Below, piece after piece: positions 39,823-48,849 of a stretch of 64,000 nucleotides of DNA. Position numbers and translations under genes: made by a program. Origin of the DNA: Aquibacillus rhizosphaerae (GTDB taxonomy: Bacteria; Bacillota; Bacilli; Bacillales; Amphibacillaceae); the NCBI RefSeq assembly GCF_030282825.1, contig NZ_JASTZU010000063.1:496001-560000 (forward strand). Direction: 5' to 3'. Under the pieces are notes generated by a model. That model was not told the origin of the DNA, made no database searches, and saw only the letters and a program-made list of their open reading frames with translations. Positions within the stretch are counted from its first letter, which is position 1. Every line of letters begins with the position of its first letter.

Positions 39823-40731
39823 TTGAAAACTGGTAAACAGATAAAATATTCTGGGGTTTTTATGGCTATAGGATTACTTGTTAGCATAGTTATCAATATC
39901 ACCTTACTATCTAGATTGGATCAAGTACAAAATCAAGTAAATTCTATTTCTGAATATCAATATGAAATTATAAATAACGTTAATGATCAAACGAGTCAAA
40001 TTCAGATGGCAATGGACGAAATACAAAGGGAACAAAGCTGGATTAGTGCCATCAACATGGACTTAAATACAGAAGAATTAAAAGATGGCGAAGCAGTGGC
40101 TAACTTTGATTGGCAAATAAAGGAGCTTTCTAACAATTCTCAAGTTGTTTTTAATTACAGGCTTGGAGAGAACGAAAACTACACAGCTATTTCTGCGGAA
40201 GAGTTAGAAAAAGGATTGTTTCGTGCAAAAGTACCAATTGAAATTGATTTAAAGCCACAATGGGATATTGGATTATATACTGATTCAGGTCAGGAGATGA
40301 GTAAAGCAGAGTTGGAAGAACAAATAGCAGAGGAGCAGAGTCCATATGACTTTCAGTATTTTGTATCTATGTCCAATGATGATGTCATCAAAAGCGGGGA
40401 AGTACATACTGAAAACTTAGGTTATTTTGGAACGAGTTATTATGGGTTTTTACAAGCAGATGTACATATGGAAAAAGGTAACCCAATCATTTCATTAACT
40501 AGCCATAGTGGAGAGGTTTCATCTATTTATGTAGAAGAAGCCTATCTTCAGAAGTATCAAAATCAAACGTTAATAGGTGAACAGGAATTTGAATCAGATG
40601 ACCTACATAATTCATCTGATATTGGATATAAAATTTTTAATTTAAATGAGGTGGAGCAATACGAGGACATGCGTTTCGTTATTAAAGTAATCTATAACGA
40701 TGGTGAAACCTTTGAAAAGGAGGTTTATTAA
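39823..40731 (+). CDS. Membrane-anchored hypothetical protein with coiled-coil stalk
   Basis: A 302-residue protein starting at TTG 39823, six bases after GGAGGAG. One N-terminal membrane segment (residues 12-33) is followed by a heptad-rich stretch (LDQVQNQVNSISEYQYEII, QIQMAMDEIQREQSW) to about residue 85. A predicted beta-rich extracellular part follows, with repeated charged strands to the end (DMRFVIKVIYNDGETFEKEVY). No enzyme motif or family is recognised. It probably faces the outside. Other possible starts (ATG 39808, ATG 39733) lack a good site. Confidence 0.75.
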   Translation: MKTGKQIKYSGVFMAIGLLVSIVINITLLSRLDQVQNQVNSISEYQYEIINNVNDQTSQIQMAMDEIQREQSWISAINMDLNTEELKDGEAVANFDWQIKELSNNSQVVFNYRLGENENYTAISAEELEKGLFRAKVPIEIDLKPQWDIGLYTDSGQEMSKAELEEQIAEEQSPYDFQYFVSMSNDDVIKSGEVHTENLGYFGTSYYGFLQADVHMEKGNPIISLTSHSGEVSSIYVEEAYLQKYQNQTLIGEQEFESDDLHNSSDIGYKIFNLNEVEQYEDMRFVIKVIYNDGETFEKEVY

Positions 40732-40741
40732 TCTCGACCAT

Positions 40742-40762
40742 GGGGACAGGTACCTTGTCCCC
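40742..40762 (+). terminator. GGGGACA/TGTCCCC hairpin
   Basis: GGGGACA and TGTCCCC flank GGTACCT. It sits 10 bases past the stop of the membrane protein gene and probably ends its transcript. A GGTACCT core also lies in the hairpin at 27375-27418. Confidence 0.6.
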
Positions 40763-40830
40763 TTCATGTTCCAAAATTCACCTTTTTTGTCTTTCAATAA
40801 ACGCTAGTATAACAGTACACTAGTATGAAT

Positions 40831-40986
40831 TTAGTGACTATCTTCATCGATATCACTATGATTAACTGTCAATTTCTTTAGATGACCAATGTTTATGATC
40901 TTAATATGTGTAGAAGATATTAAACCAATTCCAATCCCCAGAAGAACACCTATACCAATATAAAAGCTTTTTTCTTTTTTTATCAT
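40831..40986 (-). CDS. 51-residue membrane miniprotein
   Basis: ATG at 40986 lies behind AGGAGTGGTTAGGA, and the frame stays open to a TAA at 40831. The product is MIKKEKSFYIG, a Gly-rich hydrophobic helix (about residues 8-25, with GVLLGIGIGLISS), then a polar tail ending DIDEDSH. It is divergent from the fadH-like gene. The family is not recognised. Codon content is sound throughout, supporting a real gene in an otherwise empty gap (40763-41156). Confidence 0.6.
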   Translation of the reverse strand: MIKKEKSFYIGIGVLLGIGIGLISSTHIKIINIGHLKKLTVNHSDIDEDSH

Positions 40987-41156
40987 TCCTAACCACTCCT
41001 ATGCTTAAATAATAAATAATTGAAAAAAATTCCTTACAGATAGTATATACAATAATTTTAACGATTGTAATGTACAATTTATATATACCTATGTGGTTCT
41101 TATTTAAAACCTTCTATAAATGTAATCGCATTCATGATAAACTATAACTAGTAAAA

Positions 41157-41172
41157 ATGAATAGTTATTCAT
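41157..41172. promoter_or_regulatory. Palindromic operator candidate upstream of fadH
   Basis: ATGAATAGTTATTCAT is an inverted repeat (ATGAATA, 2-base centre, TATTCAT) located 18 bases before the start codon. The half-site TGAAT/ATTCA recalls the B. subtilis FadR box, and fadH is a known FadR target there, but the spacing here is shorter than the published box. Confidence 0.5.
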
Positions 41173-41189
41173 TAAAGAGGTGGAAGGGT

Positions 41190-41960
41190 ATGAAGGGAAA
41201 AGTGGTAATTGTAACAGGTGGTTCAAGCGGAATGGGGAAGTATATGGCAGATTGTTTTGCGCGAGCTGGTGCAAAAGTCGTAATCACAGGTAGAAATGAG
41301 GAAAGACTAGACCTTGCAGTTAAGGAAATTAATGAAAAGAACCGTGATGCTAAGGTGTTGAAGTTTCAGATGGATGTTCGTGAAATTGATCATGTGCAGG
41401 AAATGGTAGCTACTACTATCCGAGAATTTGGACAGATTGATTATTTAGTCAATAATGCCGCTGGGAATTTTATTTGCCCTGCGGAAAAATTAAGTGCCAA
41501 CGGTTGGAATTCAGTGATTAACATCGTTTTGAATGGAACTTTCTATTGTAGTAGTGAAGTAGGAAAGCATTGGATTGAAAAGGAAATCAAAGGAAGCATT
41601 ATCAATATGGTAGCAACTTATGCTTGGAATGCTGGTACGGGTGTGATTCACTCAGCAGCAGCGAAAGCGGGTGTACTTTCAATGACGAGAACCCTTGCTG
41701 TGGAATGGGGAAGAAAATATGGTATTCGTGTTAATGCCATTGCACCAGGTCCAATTGATCGAACTGGAGGGGCTGAAAAGTTGTGGGAATCCGAATCAGC
41801 AATCGAGAGAACAATAGATAGTGTACCTCTAGGTCGACTAGGCACACCTGAAGAAATTACTGAACTTGCCTATTTTCTTTTTTCTAGTAATGCCGGGTAT
41901 ATAAACGGTGAATGTATAACAATGGATGGGGGACAGTGGTTAAACCAGCATCCATTTTAA
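41190..41960 (+). CDS. fadH: 2,4-dienoyl-CoA reductase (SDR family)
   Basis: A 256-residue short-chain dehydrogenase matching B. subtilis FadH (about 254 residues). It has the nucleotide-binding VTGGSSGMGKYMADCFA, NNAAGNF, and the family-specific substitution of the usual YxxxK catalytic motif by IHSAAAKAGVLSMTRTLAVE. GPIDRTGGAEKLW is also typical. It reduces 2,4-dienoyl-CoA from unsaturated fatty acid breakdown with NADPH. ATG 41190 follows GAGGTGGAAGG, whereas the ATG at 41157 lies in the operator palindrome. Confidence 0.9.
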   Translation: MKGKVVIVTGGSSGMGKYMADCFARAGAKVVITGRNEERLDLAVKEINEKNRDAKVLKFQMDVREIDHVQEMVATTIREFGQIDYLVNNAAGNFICPAEKLSANGWNSVINIVLNGTFYCSSEVGKHWIEKEIKGSIINMVATYAWNAGTGVIHSAAAKAGVLSMTRTLAVEWGRKYGIRVNAIAPGPIDRTGGAEKLWESESAIERTIDSVPLGRLGTPEEITELAYFLFSSNAGYINGECITMDGGQWLNQHPF

Positions 41961-42411
41961 TCTAAACTGGAGCTTACAAGGTTAGCCTGGTTTGATAAAG
42001 TGATTGAACAGAGTAAATTTGATTTTTTTCTTTGGTTGATTTGTTGCGAAATAGAGTATTTATACTAGGGCATCTCTTTTACTCTGTTCATTTATTAACG
42101 ATCCAACTACAAAAGGTATATAGAAAAGCATTTCACTTCTCCGTCTGCATCCCACATGGTAAATATATATACACAAGGATAAAACACATTGAAAGTTTGT
42201 AACATCAATGGCTTTTTGTATTTCTCCTGTAAATGAATGTATAAGCGCTAAATTGAAATTGCTAAAAACATTAACAAAATCTCCATAAAAAATGAATACA
42301 CATCTTTAAAATAAATTTTCATTTTGAAACTGAACGAATCCTGGTAAAGCTATACTTCATAATAAAGCCTCATGTTTTTTAGACTTTCTATAATCCTTGA
42401 CCCTGTATCAC
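41961..42411. other. Gene-free stretch
   Basis: No credible gene is seen in these 451 bases between the convergent fadH and DUF3231 genes. A weak CATTGA/TCAATG hairpin followed by GCTTTTTG at about 42190-42224 may act as a terminator. The rest is A/T-rich with short broken frames. Confidence 0.4.
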
Positions 42412-43419
42412 TCATTTCAACATTTGGTTACGTTCTTCCATTTGAGGTGGTTCTTCCATCCAACCATTTTTAATCATTATTTTTGCGCCTTTATGAGCAT
42501 ATTCAAATATATCTTTCATAAAAATAGTCATTTTAGCTGGTAAATCATTCCGCAAACTAAAAGCAGTACCTAAAGAGCCACTGCCCATAGAAAAACTGCA
42601 AAAAAGACTTGTACAATACAACATCAATTTATCAGAAAATGGCGCTAATGTTGAACGGGTTGCATTACCACCTGCTGTTTGGGGAGCTTGAATATTGTTT
42701 TGAAGTAGGGTTTCACTTAATTCTTTTACAATACTTTTAGCAAGTTCGGCTCCATCGTTAAAGTAGTTTTTAACCTCTTGCTTATTTGCACATTGACCAA
42801 AACCAGTAATCATTTGAAGCCCAGCAACATTTGATTCAATTGAATGATGAAGTTGAGCAACTTCCACTGTATTTAAAGAACGTTTTTCGCTAAATGGATT
42901 CACGGAGAGTCCACTCAAATATTGCTTATTTTTAACAAATTCAACTGACTTTGGCATTGAAACATAAGGAGATTTAACAAGAAGTCCTTTTTCAAGTAAA
43001 TATTGTGTGCAAAGGTTGTAATACTTTTGAGTAATGGTAGTTAGCTCTTTAAAAATCAGTACAATATCTTCTCGATAAGACATAGTGATATTTAATGAGT
43101 GAAGACCCATACTAATTTCTTTTAATAGGCGAACAAACATGATGTCAAACCCATTATCATATAACTTTGGCACCTCCTTGTTAACATCCTGAGCAGTATA
43201 TCCAACTGGTATTACAGCCCCTTCATTTTGTAAAGTTTCTTTGATTTTACCAACATAATTGTCAATCTCCCCATATAAATTAGTCATAATCTCCTTAGCT
43301 TTTTCATCGTCGGCTTTTTCTATAAAATATTCTAATATACGTAAAATCATAGTCTTTTCCTGATATGTAAGCCATAATACACCTAATTCAGATGATGTAA
43401 TAGCTGGTTTTTCTGGCAT
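42412..43419 (-). CDS. DUF3231 family protein (second copy)
   Basis: A 335-residue two-lobed helical protein of the same family as 12985-13995. Matching positions include SSELGVLWLTYQEKTM, IPVGYTAQDVNKEVPKLYDN, FVKNKQYLSGLSVNPFSEKR, and APFSDKLMLYCTSLFCSFSM in the second half. The end, AKIMIKNGWMEEPPQ, parallels ANLMIENGWLEQPPL in the first copy. A GGAGGAG site precedes the ATG. Divergence between copies is considerable, so they are old paralogues. Confidence 0.85.
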   Translation of the reverse strand: MPEKPAITSSELGVLWLTYQEKTMILRILEYFIEKADDEKAKEIMTNLYGEIDNYVGKIKETLQNEGAVIPVGYTAQDVNKEVPKLYDNGFDIMFVRLLKEISMGLHSLNITMSYREDIVLIFKELTTITQKYYNLCTQYLLEKGLLVKSPYVSMPKSVEFVKNKQYLSGLSVNPFSEKRSLNTVEVAQLHHSIESNVAGLQMITGFGQCANKQEVKNYFNDGAELAKSIVKELSETLLQNNIQAPQTAGGNATRSTLAPFSDKLMLYCTSLFCSFSMGSGSLGTAFSLRNDLPAKMTIFMKDIFEYAHKGAKIMIKNGWMEEPPQMEERNQMLK

Positions 43420-43781
43420 ATAATCTCCTCCTAAAGTTTCTTATTTTAGCTTTAGTATAAGATGGTATCTTTATTCATTATCTTTTATAATACTCATCAT
43501 TCTTATTTAACATAATTGCTTCGTTTGTTGAATAAGAATTTCTCCTTGGATGTGCATAAAAATAATGCAATATACACTTGTGTTGTGTTTAATTGTGTAA
43601 TAATTTGATGCCTACATAAACTCTTTCAACCCTATTACTAAATGAAAGACAGGTTTTTAACTGGAAGATAAGTGTGCCATTTTATCAAGCGAAAACTGTA
43701 TCATCTTATTAAACGGTTACACCGTTAATTTTGAAACACTGAATGAACACATTAGCCTAACCTCTTTCCATACACGATTAG

Positions 43782-43950
43782 TCATCTTTTTCTTTTGGTA
43801 AGTAATCTATCTTTTATACGGTAAGAGTATCCTGTAATATTCACTACTGTCGCATGATGAAGGACTCGGTCTAATATGGCATTGGCTATTTTAGTATCCT
43901 GGAATATATCTGTCCAAGTTTTAAAGTTTGCGGTTGTCGATAAATTCGTA
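43782..43950 (-). mobile_element. IS21-family IstB remnant
   Basis: The minus strand encodes about 55 residues of an IstB-like ATPase C-terminus in one open frame ending TGA. Recognisable parts are TNLSTTANFKTWTDIF, DTKIANAILDRVLHHATVV and NITGYSYRIKDRLL. The rest of the protein, including the Walker motifs, and the partner transposase istA are not found. It is a relic of an insertion sequence. The surrounding 43420-44110 holds no intact gene. Confidence 0.75.
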
Positions 43951-44115
43951 CTTAATCATTTCTTTAGATTCTTAATGTAGCATTTATATCCAAAAAGGTT
44001 TGTGACTTCATTTAGAGTAAGACAACTCGTGAGCTCTTATCTTTAAAGATAGGAACATAGCTTTTTAACCATGGTTAAATCTACTAATCGCCAGTAATTT
44101 AGTTAAAGCATCCAA

Positions 44116-44142
44116 ACCTTTATAGGAAGGAATCATAATCTA
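44116..44142 (+). promoter_or_regulatory. Sigma-K-type promoter of spoVIF
   Basis: AC, exactly 16 bases, then CATAATCTA, a full match to the CATANNNTA -10 consensus. It lies 21 bases before the start codon region. It fits the mother-cell timing known for B. subtilis spoVIF. Confidence 0.65.
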
Positions 44143-44162
44143 ATAAATAAAGGAGGGATTCT

Positions 44163-44408
44163 ATGAGTCAAGACTTGTTAAAAAAAGTGGAGAAAAAGAC
44201 AGGAATAGATAAGCAAAGCATTGCTAAGGTTGCTAGCTCATTTAATGGAAAAAACCTTCAAGATGAAAAGACAGCAAGGACATTAGTAAGGCAGGTTGGT
44301 AAACTTGCTGGCAAAAAGGTTCCTAGAGAAACAGAAGATATGATAGTAAAAATGTTATCAAATGGAAAGGCAATTAACGAAAATACAATTAATAAAATGA
44401 TGAAGTAA
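44163..44408 (+). CDS. spoVIF: SpoVIF-like stage VI sporulation protein
   Basis: An 81-residue protein matching the B. subtilis SpoVIF (formerly YjcC) family in length and pattern: LLKKVEKKTGIDKQSI, NLQDEKTARTLVRQV and GKKVPRETEDMIVKML. SpoVIF acts in the mother cell and is required for correct coat assembly through GerE. AAGGAGGG precedes the ATG, with a sigma-K-like promoter upstream and a strong terminator after. It sits as an isolated gene among decayed sequence. Confidence 0.85.
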   Translation: MSQDLLKKVEKKTGIDKQSIAKVASSFNGKNLQDEKTARTLVRQVGKLAGKKVPRETEDMIVKMLSNGKAINENTINKMMK

Positions 44409-44438
44409 AAAAAGCAGAGTTAATTCTCTGCTTTTTTA
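44409..44438 (+). terminator. Intrinsic terminator of spoVIF
   Basis: AAAAGCAGAG, TTAATT loop, CTCTGCTTTT and further T. Strong. Confidence 0.9.
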
Positions 44439-44445
44439 TTATTTA

Positions 44446-44667
44446 ATGCCAGACAAGGTTATATTGGTGGAAAGACCAATACAGGTGGGGCCTTACTTTG
44501 AAATTAGAGGACAGGCATTAACTGCGTCTATTTCTGATGAAATAATCCGAGGCAAGACGCGTGTAGTATTAAAAGACCATTGGAAGAGTGAAAGATTAGC
44601 TGAATTTGGATTCACGCAGCATAAGCGGAAAACATCCTTGTTTCATTATGGGGCATTAGAATTGTAA
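44446..44667 (+). pseudogene. Unrecognised coding fragment (73 codons)
   Basis: The frame reads like a protein (MPDKVILVERPIQVGPYFEI, SISDEIIRGKTRVVLKDHW) but starts 8 bases after the spoVIF terminator with no ribosome binding site or promoter room. It is therefore probably a fragment of a larger lost gene. I do not recognise the family. A real small gene cannot be ruled out. Confidence 0.4.
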
Positions 44668-45109
44668 AAATTAATAGTATTAGCACTATTAAAAAGTAAA
44701 GGATTTAATACCAGGACTAAAAAATATAGGTGCGCATGTGAACAAGATTCGACGAGTAACTGGATTCTTTCTATAGAAAATTCTCGATAAATACTAATCA
44801 TTAACACTGAAAAACTATAATGATCCGATAATCATAGACGAGTTTAAAAGGAAGATGGCCACTTATGAAGGTGAATGTATTTTTGTGTCGAATCTTTAAA
44901 TGTAGAAGTTTATAAGATACAGTATTAATAGAAATAAGCATGATAATGTATGACAAGTGAACAAAAGATGCAGTAAAGTGCATTAGTTCTCTTGAATCTT
45001 AAAATAAGTGGTTATCTTCTCTCCTTATAAATGAAAGAAAGCTGAATTTAACCCCAATGTCCACCGACTTTTAAACTACATTACATCGCCAGGATAAGGG
45101 AGTAATCAT
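44668..45109. other. Decayed sequence between fragment and sensor kinase
   Basis: Two short plus-strand stretches look like worn coding sequence: about 44698-44776 (LIPGLKNIGAHVNKIRRVTG, then a stop) and about 44810-44899 (NDPIIIDEFKRKMATYEGE, then CIFVSNL and a stop). Neither has a start with a binding site. The last 100 bases hold the kinase promoter region. Confidence 0.35.
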
Positions 45110-46351
45110 ATGAGTAAGAATATTAGTCACAACCTATTAATGGAAGGGGAAGAAATTAAAGGATTAAAGCTCTTTTTGCCACTATTCTATTTATTTTTTA
45201 TCGGCTTTGATCTAATTTATTACTATATATTTCCTTATTTTAATAATGAACAATTAGGTTTCTCAGACAAAGGATTAGGTTTTTGGTATCACTCCCTCCT
45301 TTTACCTATCCTTTTTTTATCTCTTTATTTAATAAAGAATAGAGTTAGAGTGTACATAGTGAAATATTTACATTTAATAAGTTTTATTATTGTTGATTGT
45401 ATTAATAATTTTCTTATTTACTATGGAACAAATAGTGATTTTAATAATGGAAACGCAGTTGAATTAGTTTTTATCCTTTTTTCACCATTGTTCATTAACA
45501 AAAAATATTTCTGGTTTACAGTAGTCGGAATTATTGGTAAATATGTAGCTTCGGGGATAGTGTTTCAATCTCTAACTGTTTTAACAGCAATTGGTTTGTA
45601 TAGCTTATTATCAATTTTAACTTACATACTTTTAACTCGGTTCTGTTCAAACCTTGCTTCTCGATTAAAATTAAATGACGAGTTGAGACGATCGGAACAA
45701 CTTGCTACAGTTGGACAACTCGCCACTTCAATTACCCATGAGATAAGAAATCCGCTAACTTCTCTTAAAGGATTAACGCAATTGCAAAAGAAGAAATACC
45801 CAGAAGATAATGAATATTATCGGATCATGTCAAATGAATTAGAACGAATTAATTCGATACTCGATGATCTAATCGTTATCGGTAGACCCAGTATGGATTA
45901 TGCCAAGAATAATCTACAAGAATTAATTGAATATGTTATAGCTATAATGAATCACCATAATGGAATGGAACACCCAGTTGCAATCATAAAAGAATTAGAG
46001 GAAGATCTTCCAGAAATCGAATGTAATGCACAACATCTAAAACAAGTATTTATTAATATTATTAAAAATGGTATGGAAGCTATGCCAACAGGTGGAAAGT
46101 TGTTCGTTAAAGTAAAGAGGTTAGATGACAATTATGTTCAGATTACTGTAAGAGATGAGGGGGATGGAATTTCCAAAGAAAACCTAGAATTATTAGGAGA
46201 CCCGTTTCATACAACAAAATCAGAAGGAACAGGTCTCGGTTTGATGGTCAGTTTTAAGATTATTGAGGAGCACCATGGGGAAATTAAGTATGACAGTGAC
46301 GAAGGAAAAGGAACAACAGTTACCATCATATTGCCAGTACACCAATATTAG
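45110..46351 (+). CDS. Membrane sensor histidine kinase (sporulation-kinase-like)
   Basis: A 413-residue kinase. About six membrane helices fill residues 20-190, with no large extracellular loop. Then comes the HisKA domain with phospho-His209 in SITHEIRNPLTSLKG, and the HATPase with N-box FINIIKNGMEAMP, G1 RDEGDGIS and G2 SEGTGLGLMVSFKII. The layout resembles KinB-type kinases feeding Spo0F, which fits the absence of a partner response regulator beside it (inference). The ATG has an AAGGGAG site. Confidence 0.9.
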   Translation: MSKNISHNLLMEGEEIKGLKLFLPLFYLFFIGFDLIYYYIFPYFNNEQLGFSDKGLGFWYHSLLLPILFLSLYLIKNRVRVYIVKYLHLISFIIVDCINNFLIYYGTNSDFNNGNAVELVFILFSPLFINKKYFWFTVVGIIGKYVASGIVFQSLTVLTAIGLYSLLSILTYILLTRFCSNLASRLKLNDELRRSEQLATVGQLATSITHEIRNPLTSLKGLTQLQKKKYPEDNEYYRIMSNELERINSILDDLIVIGRPSMDYAKNNLQELIEYVIAIMNHHNGMEHPVAIIKELEEDLPEIECNAQHLKQVFINIIKNGMEAMPTGGKLFVKVKRLDDNYVQITVRDEGDGISKENLELLGDPFHTTKSEGTGLGLMVSFKIIEEHHGEIKYDSDEGKGTTVTIILPVHQY

Positions 46352-46476
46352 TCATTTTTTCTGAAAATCATGTTAAGAGTAGTATTAGAAATTTCTACAT
46401 TATGACTGTTTTATTACTATGAATTTGATTACCGTGTTGAACATAGTTATAACAAGTGGAATTTAGGAGGTTTGTG

Positions 46477-48099
46477 GTGAATAAAAGTAATAAGCTGGTT
46501 CGTATGTCAAGAGTACTATCTATGGCCTTTATCATCTTCATGAAAATATATTGGTATAAATTAAGAAAAAAACCTGAAGTAGAATGGGAAAAACTTTGGG
46601 GGGAAATCGGAACGAGGTTCAGGAAAACGCTTTTTGAATTGGAAGGTTTGCTAATTAAAATTGGACAGCTTTTAAGCACACGTGCTGATTTATTACCTCA
46701 GGCATTTATAAAACAATTACATGATTTAACAGATAAAGTTCCTCCATCTGACTGGAATGAGATCCATCGAATTATCGAAACGGAATGGGATAAACCTCTT
46801 CACGAACACGTACTTTCTATCGATAAAGATGCTGTAGCGTCAGCATCAATCGGCGAAGTGTATAAAGGGGTTTTAAAGGATGGAACAGCCGTTGCAATCA
46901 AGGTGCAACGTCCTAATATTCAATCGATTGTCGAAATCGATTTTCGAACGCTGGGTATTATCATTTGGTTTGCTGATCATTTTGTTCCTATACCTAAAGG
47001 ATTTATTAATTTCAAAGTTTTGTTTAAGGAATTAAGACAAGTAATAGAGCGTGAACTTGACTATAAAAAAGAACTGGAATCGCTACTCTCTTTTAAAGAA
47101 CGGTATAAAGATGTAGGGATTGTTCAAATTCCTTCCGTCTACTCGGATCTTAGTACATCAAGGGTGTTGGTAATGGAATGGGTAGAAGGAATAAGATTAA
47201 CAGATGCTGTGGCTTTGGACCAGTTAGAGGTGAATCGCCATCAGTTGGCAGAGCGACTTATTGAAGTGTTTCTTCCCCAATGGCTTGAGCCTGGTACTTT
47301 CCATGCTGATCCACATCCAGGGAACGTTTTAGTTTCAAAGGAAGGAAAAATCATCCTACTGGATTTCGGAATGGTAGGAGAGATTACCAGAAAGGATGCA
47401 ACTTATTTTCAGGGACTAATTGAAAGTTTTCTTACTAAAAACTACACTAAAGCAGTAGAATGCTTATCCCATTTAGGATTTCTTCTCCCCGAGGCTGATT
47501 CAAGAACAATGGAAAGGTTACTAGCTGATCTGATGTCCATCCAACCCGAGCAGTTAAAAGAATTGGATATCATCTCATTCAAATTAGAATTGAACGATAT
47601 GATACAAGCGCTACCTATCCAAGTTCCAACCAGGTTTGTATTTTTAGGTCGTGCTTATGTAACTATTGAGGGAACTATTATCGATTTATCATCCAAAGAG
47701 GAACTAATCGATATAGCAAAACCTGTGTTTATGAAGTGGTTAAACAAACAAGGAAACAATAAGTGGGCGTATGTTTGGCAATGGATACAAGCTCAGCCTA
47801 TATTTAAAATCTTTCACTCGGTCACAGAGTTTCTACAATTGCCTCAGAAGCTTGAACAATTAAAAGAAACGGAGCAACGAAGACAATTTCAGTTCACTAT
47901 CTATGAAAATACCAAAAGGCAATTATTTCAACTAACACTACTTGGAATTATAGGGATAGCTTCTGGGGCCTATTTATTGCATCCACTTACTTTGAATCTA
48001 TCAATTGCCTTATTTATCGTTTCTAGTATTGGTTACTTTTTATGTAATTATAAGCAACAAAAATGGATGAAATATATGCATGAAAAACGTAGAAGATAA
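46477..48099 (+). CDS. UbiB/ABC1/AarF-family atypical kinase
   Basis: A 540-residue member of the UbiB family. The hallmarks are LIKIGQLLSTRADLLP (KxGQ motif), ASIGEVYKGVL (A-rich loop), VAIKVQRP (catalytic Lys), FHADPHPGNVLV and LLDFGMVGEI (metal-binding Asp), then two C-terminal membrane segments (about 485-525). The family supports isoprenoid quinone or lipid metabolism as an ATPase. In menaquinone-using Firmicutes the exact role is unsettled. GTG 46477 lies 6 bases after AGGAGG. An upstream ATG at 46456 lacks a site. Confidence 0.9.
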   Translation: MNKSNKLVRMSRVLSMAFIIFMKIYWYKLRKKPEVEWEKLWGEIGTRFRKTLFELEGLLIKIGQLLSTRADLLPQAFIKQLHDLTDKVPPSDWNEIHRIIETEWDKPLHEHVLSIDKDAVASASIGEVYKGVLKDGTAVAIKVQRPNIQSIVEIDFRTLGIIIWFADHFVPIPKGFINFKVLFKELRQVIERELDYKKELESLLSFKERYKDVGIVQIPSVYSDLSTSRVLVMEWVEGIRLTDAVALDQLEVNRHQLAERLIEVFLPQWLEPGTFHADPHPGNVLVSKEGKIILLDFGMVGEITRKDATYFQGLIESFLTKNYTKAVECLSHLGFLLPEADSRTMERLLADLMSIQPEQLKELDIISFKLELNDMIQALPIQVPTRFVFLGRAYVTIEGTIIDLSSKEELIDIAKPVFMKWLNKQGNNKWAYVWQWIQAQPIFKIFHSVTEFLQLPQKLEQLKETEQRRQFQFTIYENTKRQLFQLTLLGIIGIASGAYLLHPLTLNLSIALFIVSSIGYFLCNYKQQKWMKYMHEKRRR

Positions 48100-48252
48100 A
48101 GTTAGAAAAATCCCAGTCATTCCCATGGTTACATAATAAATAAGCTCTCAAAATACATGAATTTATCAGTTGAAAGACTCGCTTTTGTATATATGAAAAA
48201 AATTATTTAGTTTTTAGTTAAAGCTGTTATCTAAAAGATTGTTGTTTATGAC

Positions 48253-48334
48253 TAAATTTATATAAAGTCTGCACTAACTGCATTGTAACTTTGCATTCTA
48301 TATTGAGTGCTAAACCCAGCGCTACGGAAAAAAT
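48253..48334 (-). repeat. Dispersed intergenic repeat family B, copy 2
   Basis: Read on the minus strand this begins TTTTTCCGTAGCG and matches 12793-12870 in ordered blocks (AGCACTCAA, TAGAA, GTTAGTGC, GACTTTATAT). It occupies most of the 48100-48411 gap downstream of the UbiB-type gene. No gene is seen there. Confidence 0.6.
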
Positions 48335-48411
48335 ACGTTACGTCATTTATAATTTAGACGATAAGTAGTTTCATTATGGTTGTTACCCGGTGATAGGAAG
48401 GAGGTAGCTAG

Positions 48412-48666
48412 TTGAAGACAACAATTCAAGCATTTATTTGTTCAGTTATTATTCATTTGCTTTATATTTTTGGCACTATGACTGTGGGTTATATTAGAAC
48501 AAAATACTATAAAGTAGATGAGCCTAGTGAATGGGAAAGTATAAACTATCTTCAGAGTGAAATAGCCTTTGGAATAGCCTTTTCACCTCTTTTCTATATA
48601 GTTTCTTTGGTAGGAGTAACTATTGTTTGTGGAATTATAATACTATTATATAAAAAATTTAACTAG
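48412..48666 (+). CDS. Small two-segment membrane protein
   Basis: An 84-residue protein starting at TTG 48412, seven bases after GGAGG. Two hydrophobic helices (about residues 5-26 and 52-78) flank a polar loop with YIRTKYYKVDEPSEWES. It ends in KKFN. The family is not recognised. It appears monocistronic, and its position after a repeat element gives no clue to function. Confidence 0.65.
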   Translation: MKTTIQAFICSVIIHLLYIFGTMTVGYIRTKYYKVDEPSEWESINYLQSEIAFGIAFSPLFYIVSLVGVTIVCGIIILLYKKFN

Positions 48667-48849
48667 TGCTATAGAGGGGAAATAAGCAGTTCTTGAGATT
48701 TTAAAAAAACAAGCAAGCAACTGCTATGAAACAAATTCACTTTATATGAAAGCCAGGTTGCAATTCGAGTGATTGTCGCACTAGAGTTTTGTAAAAACTT
48801 ATGTCAGTATCCTACTAAATAGTGAACTAGACCTGTCTTGAAATAAAGG

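Noticed and set aside
44801-44983. 60-residue minus-strand open frame
   Set aside because: No binding site; the plus strand has better coding-like fragments in the same place.
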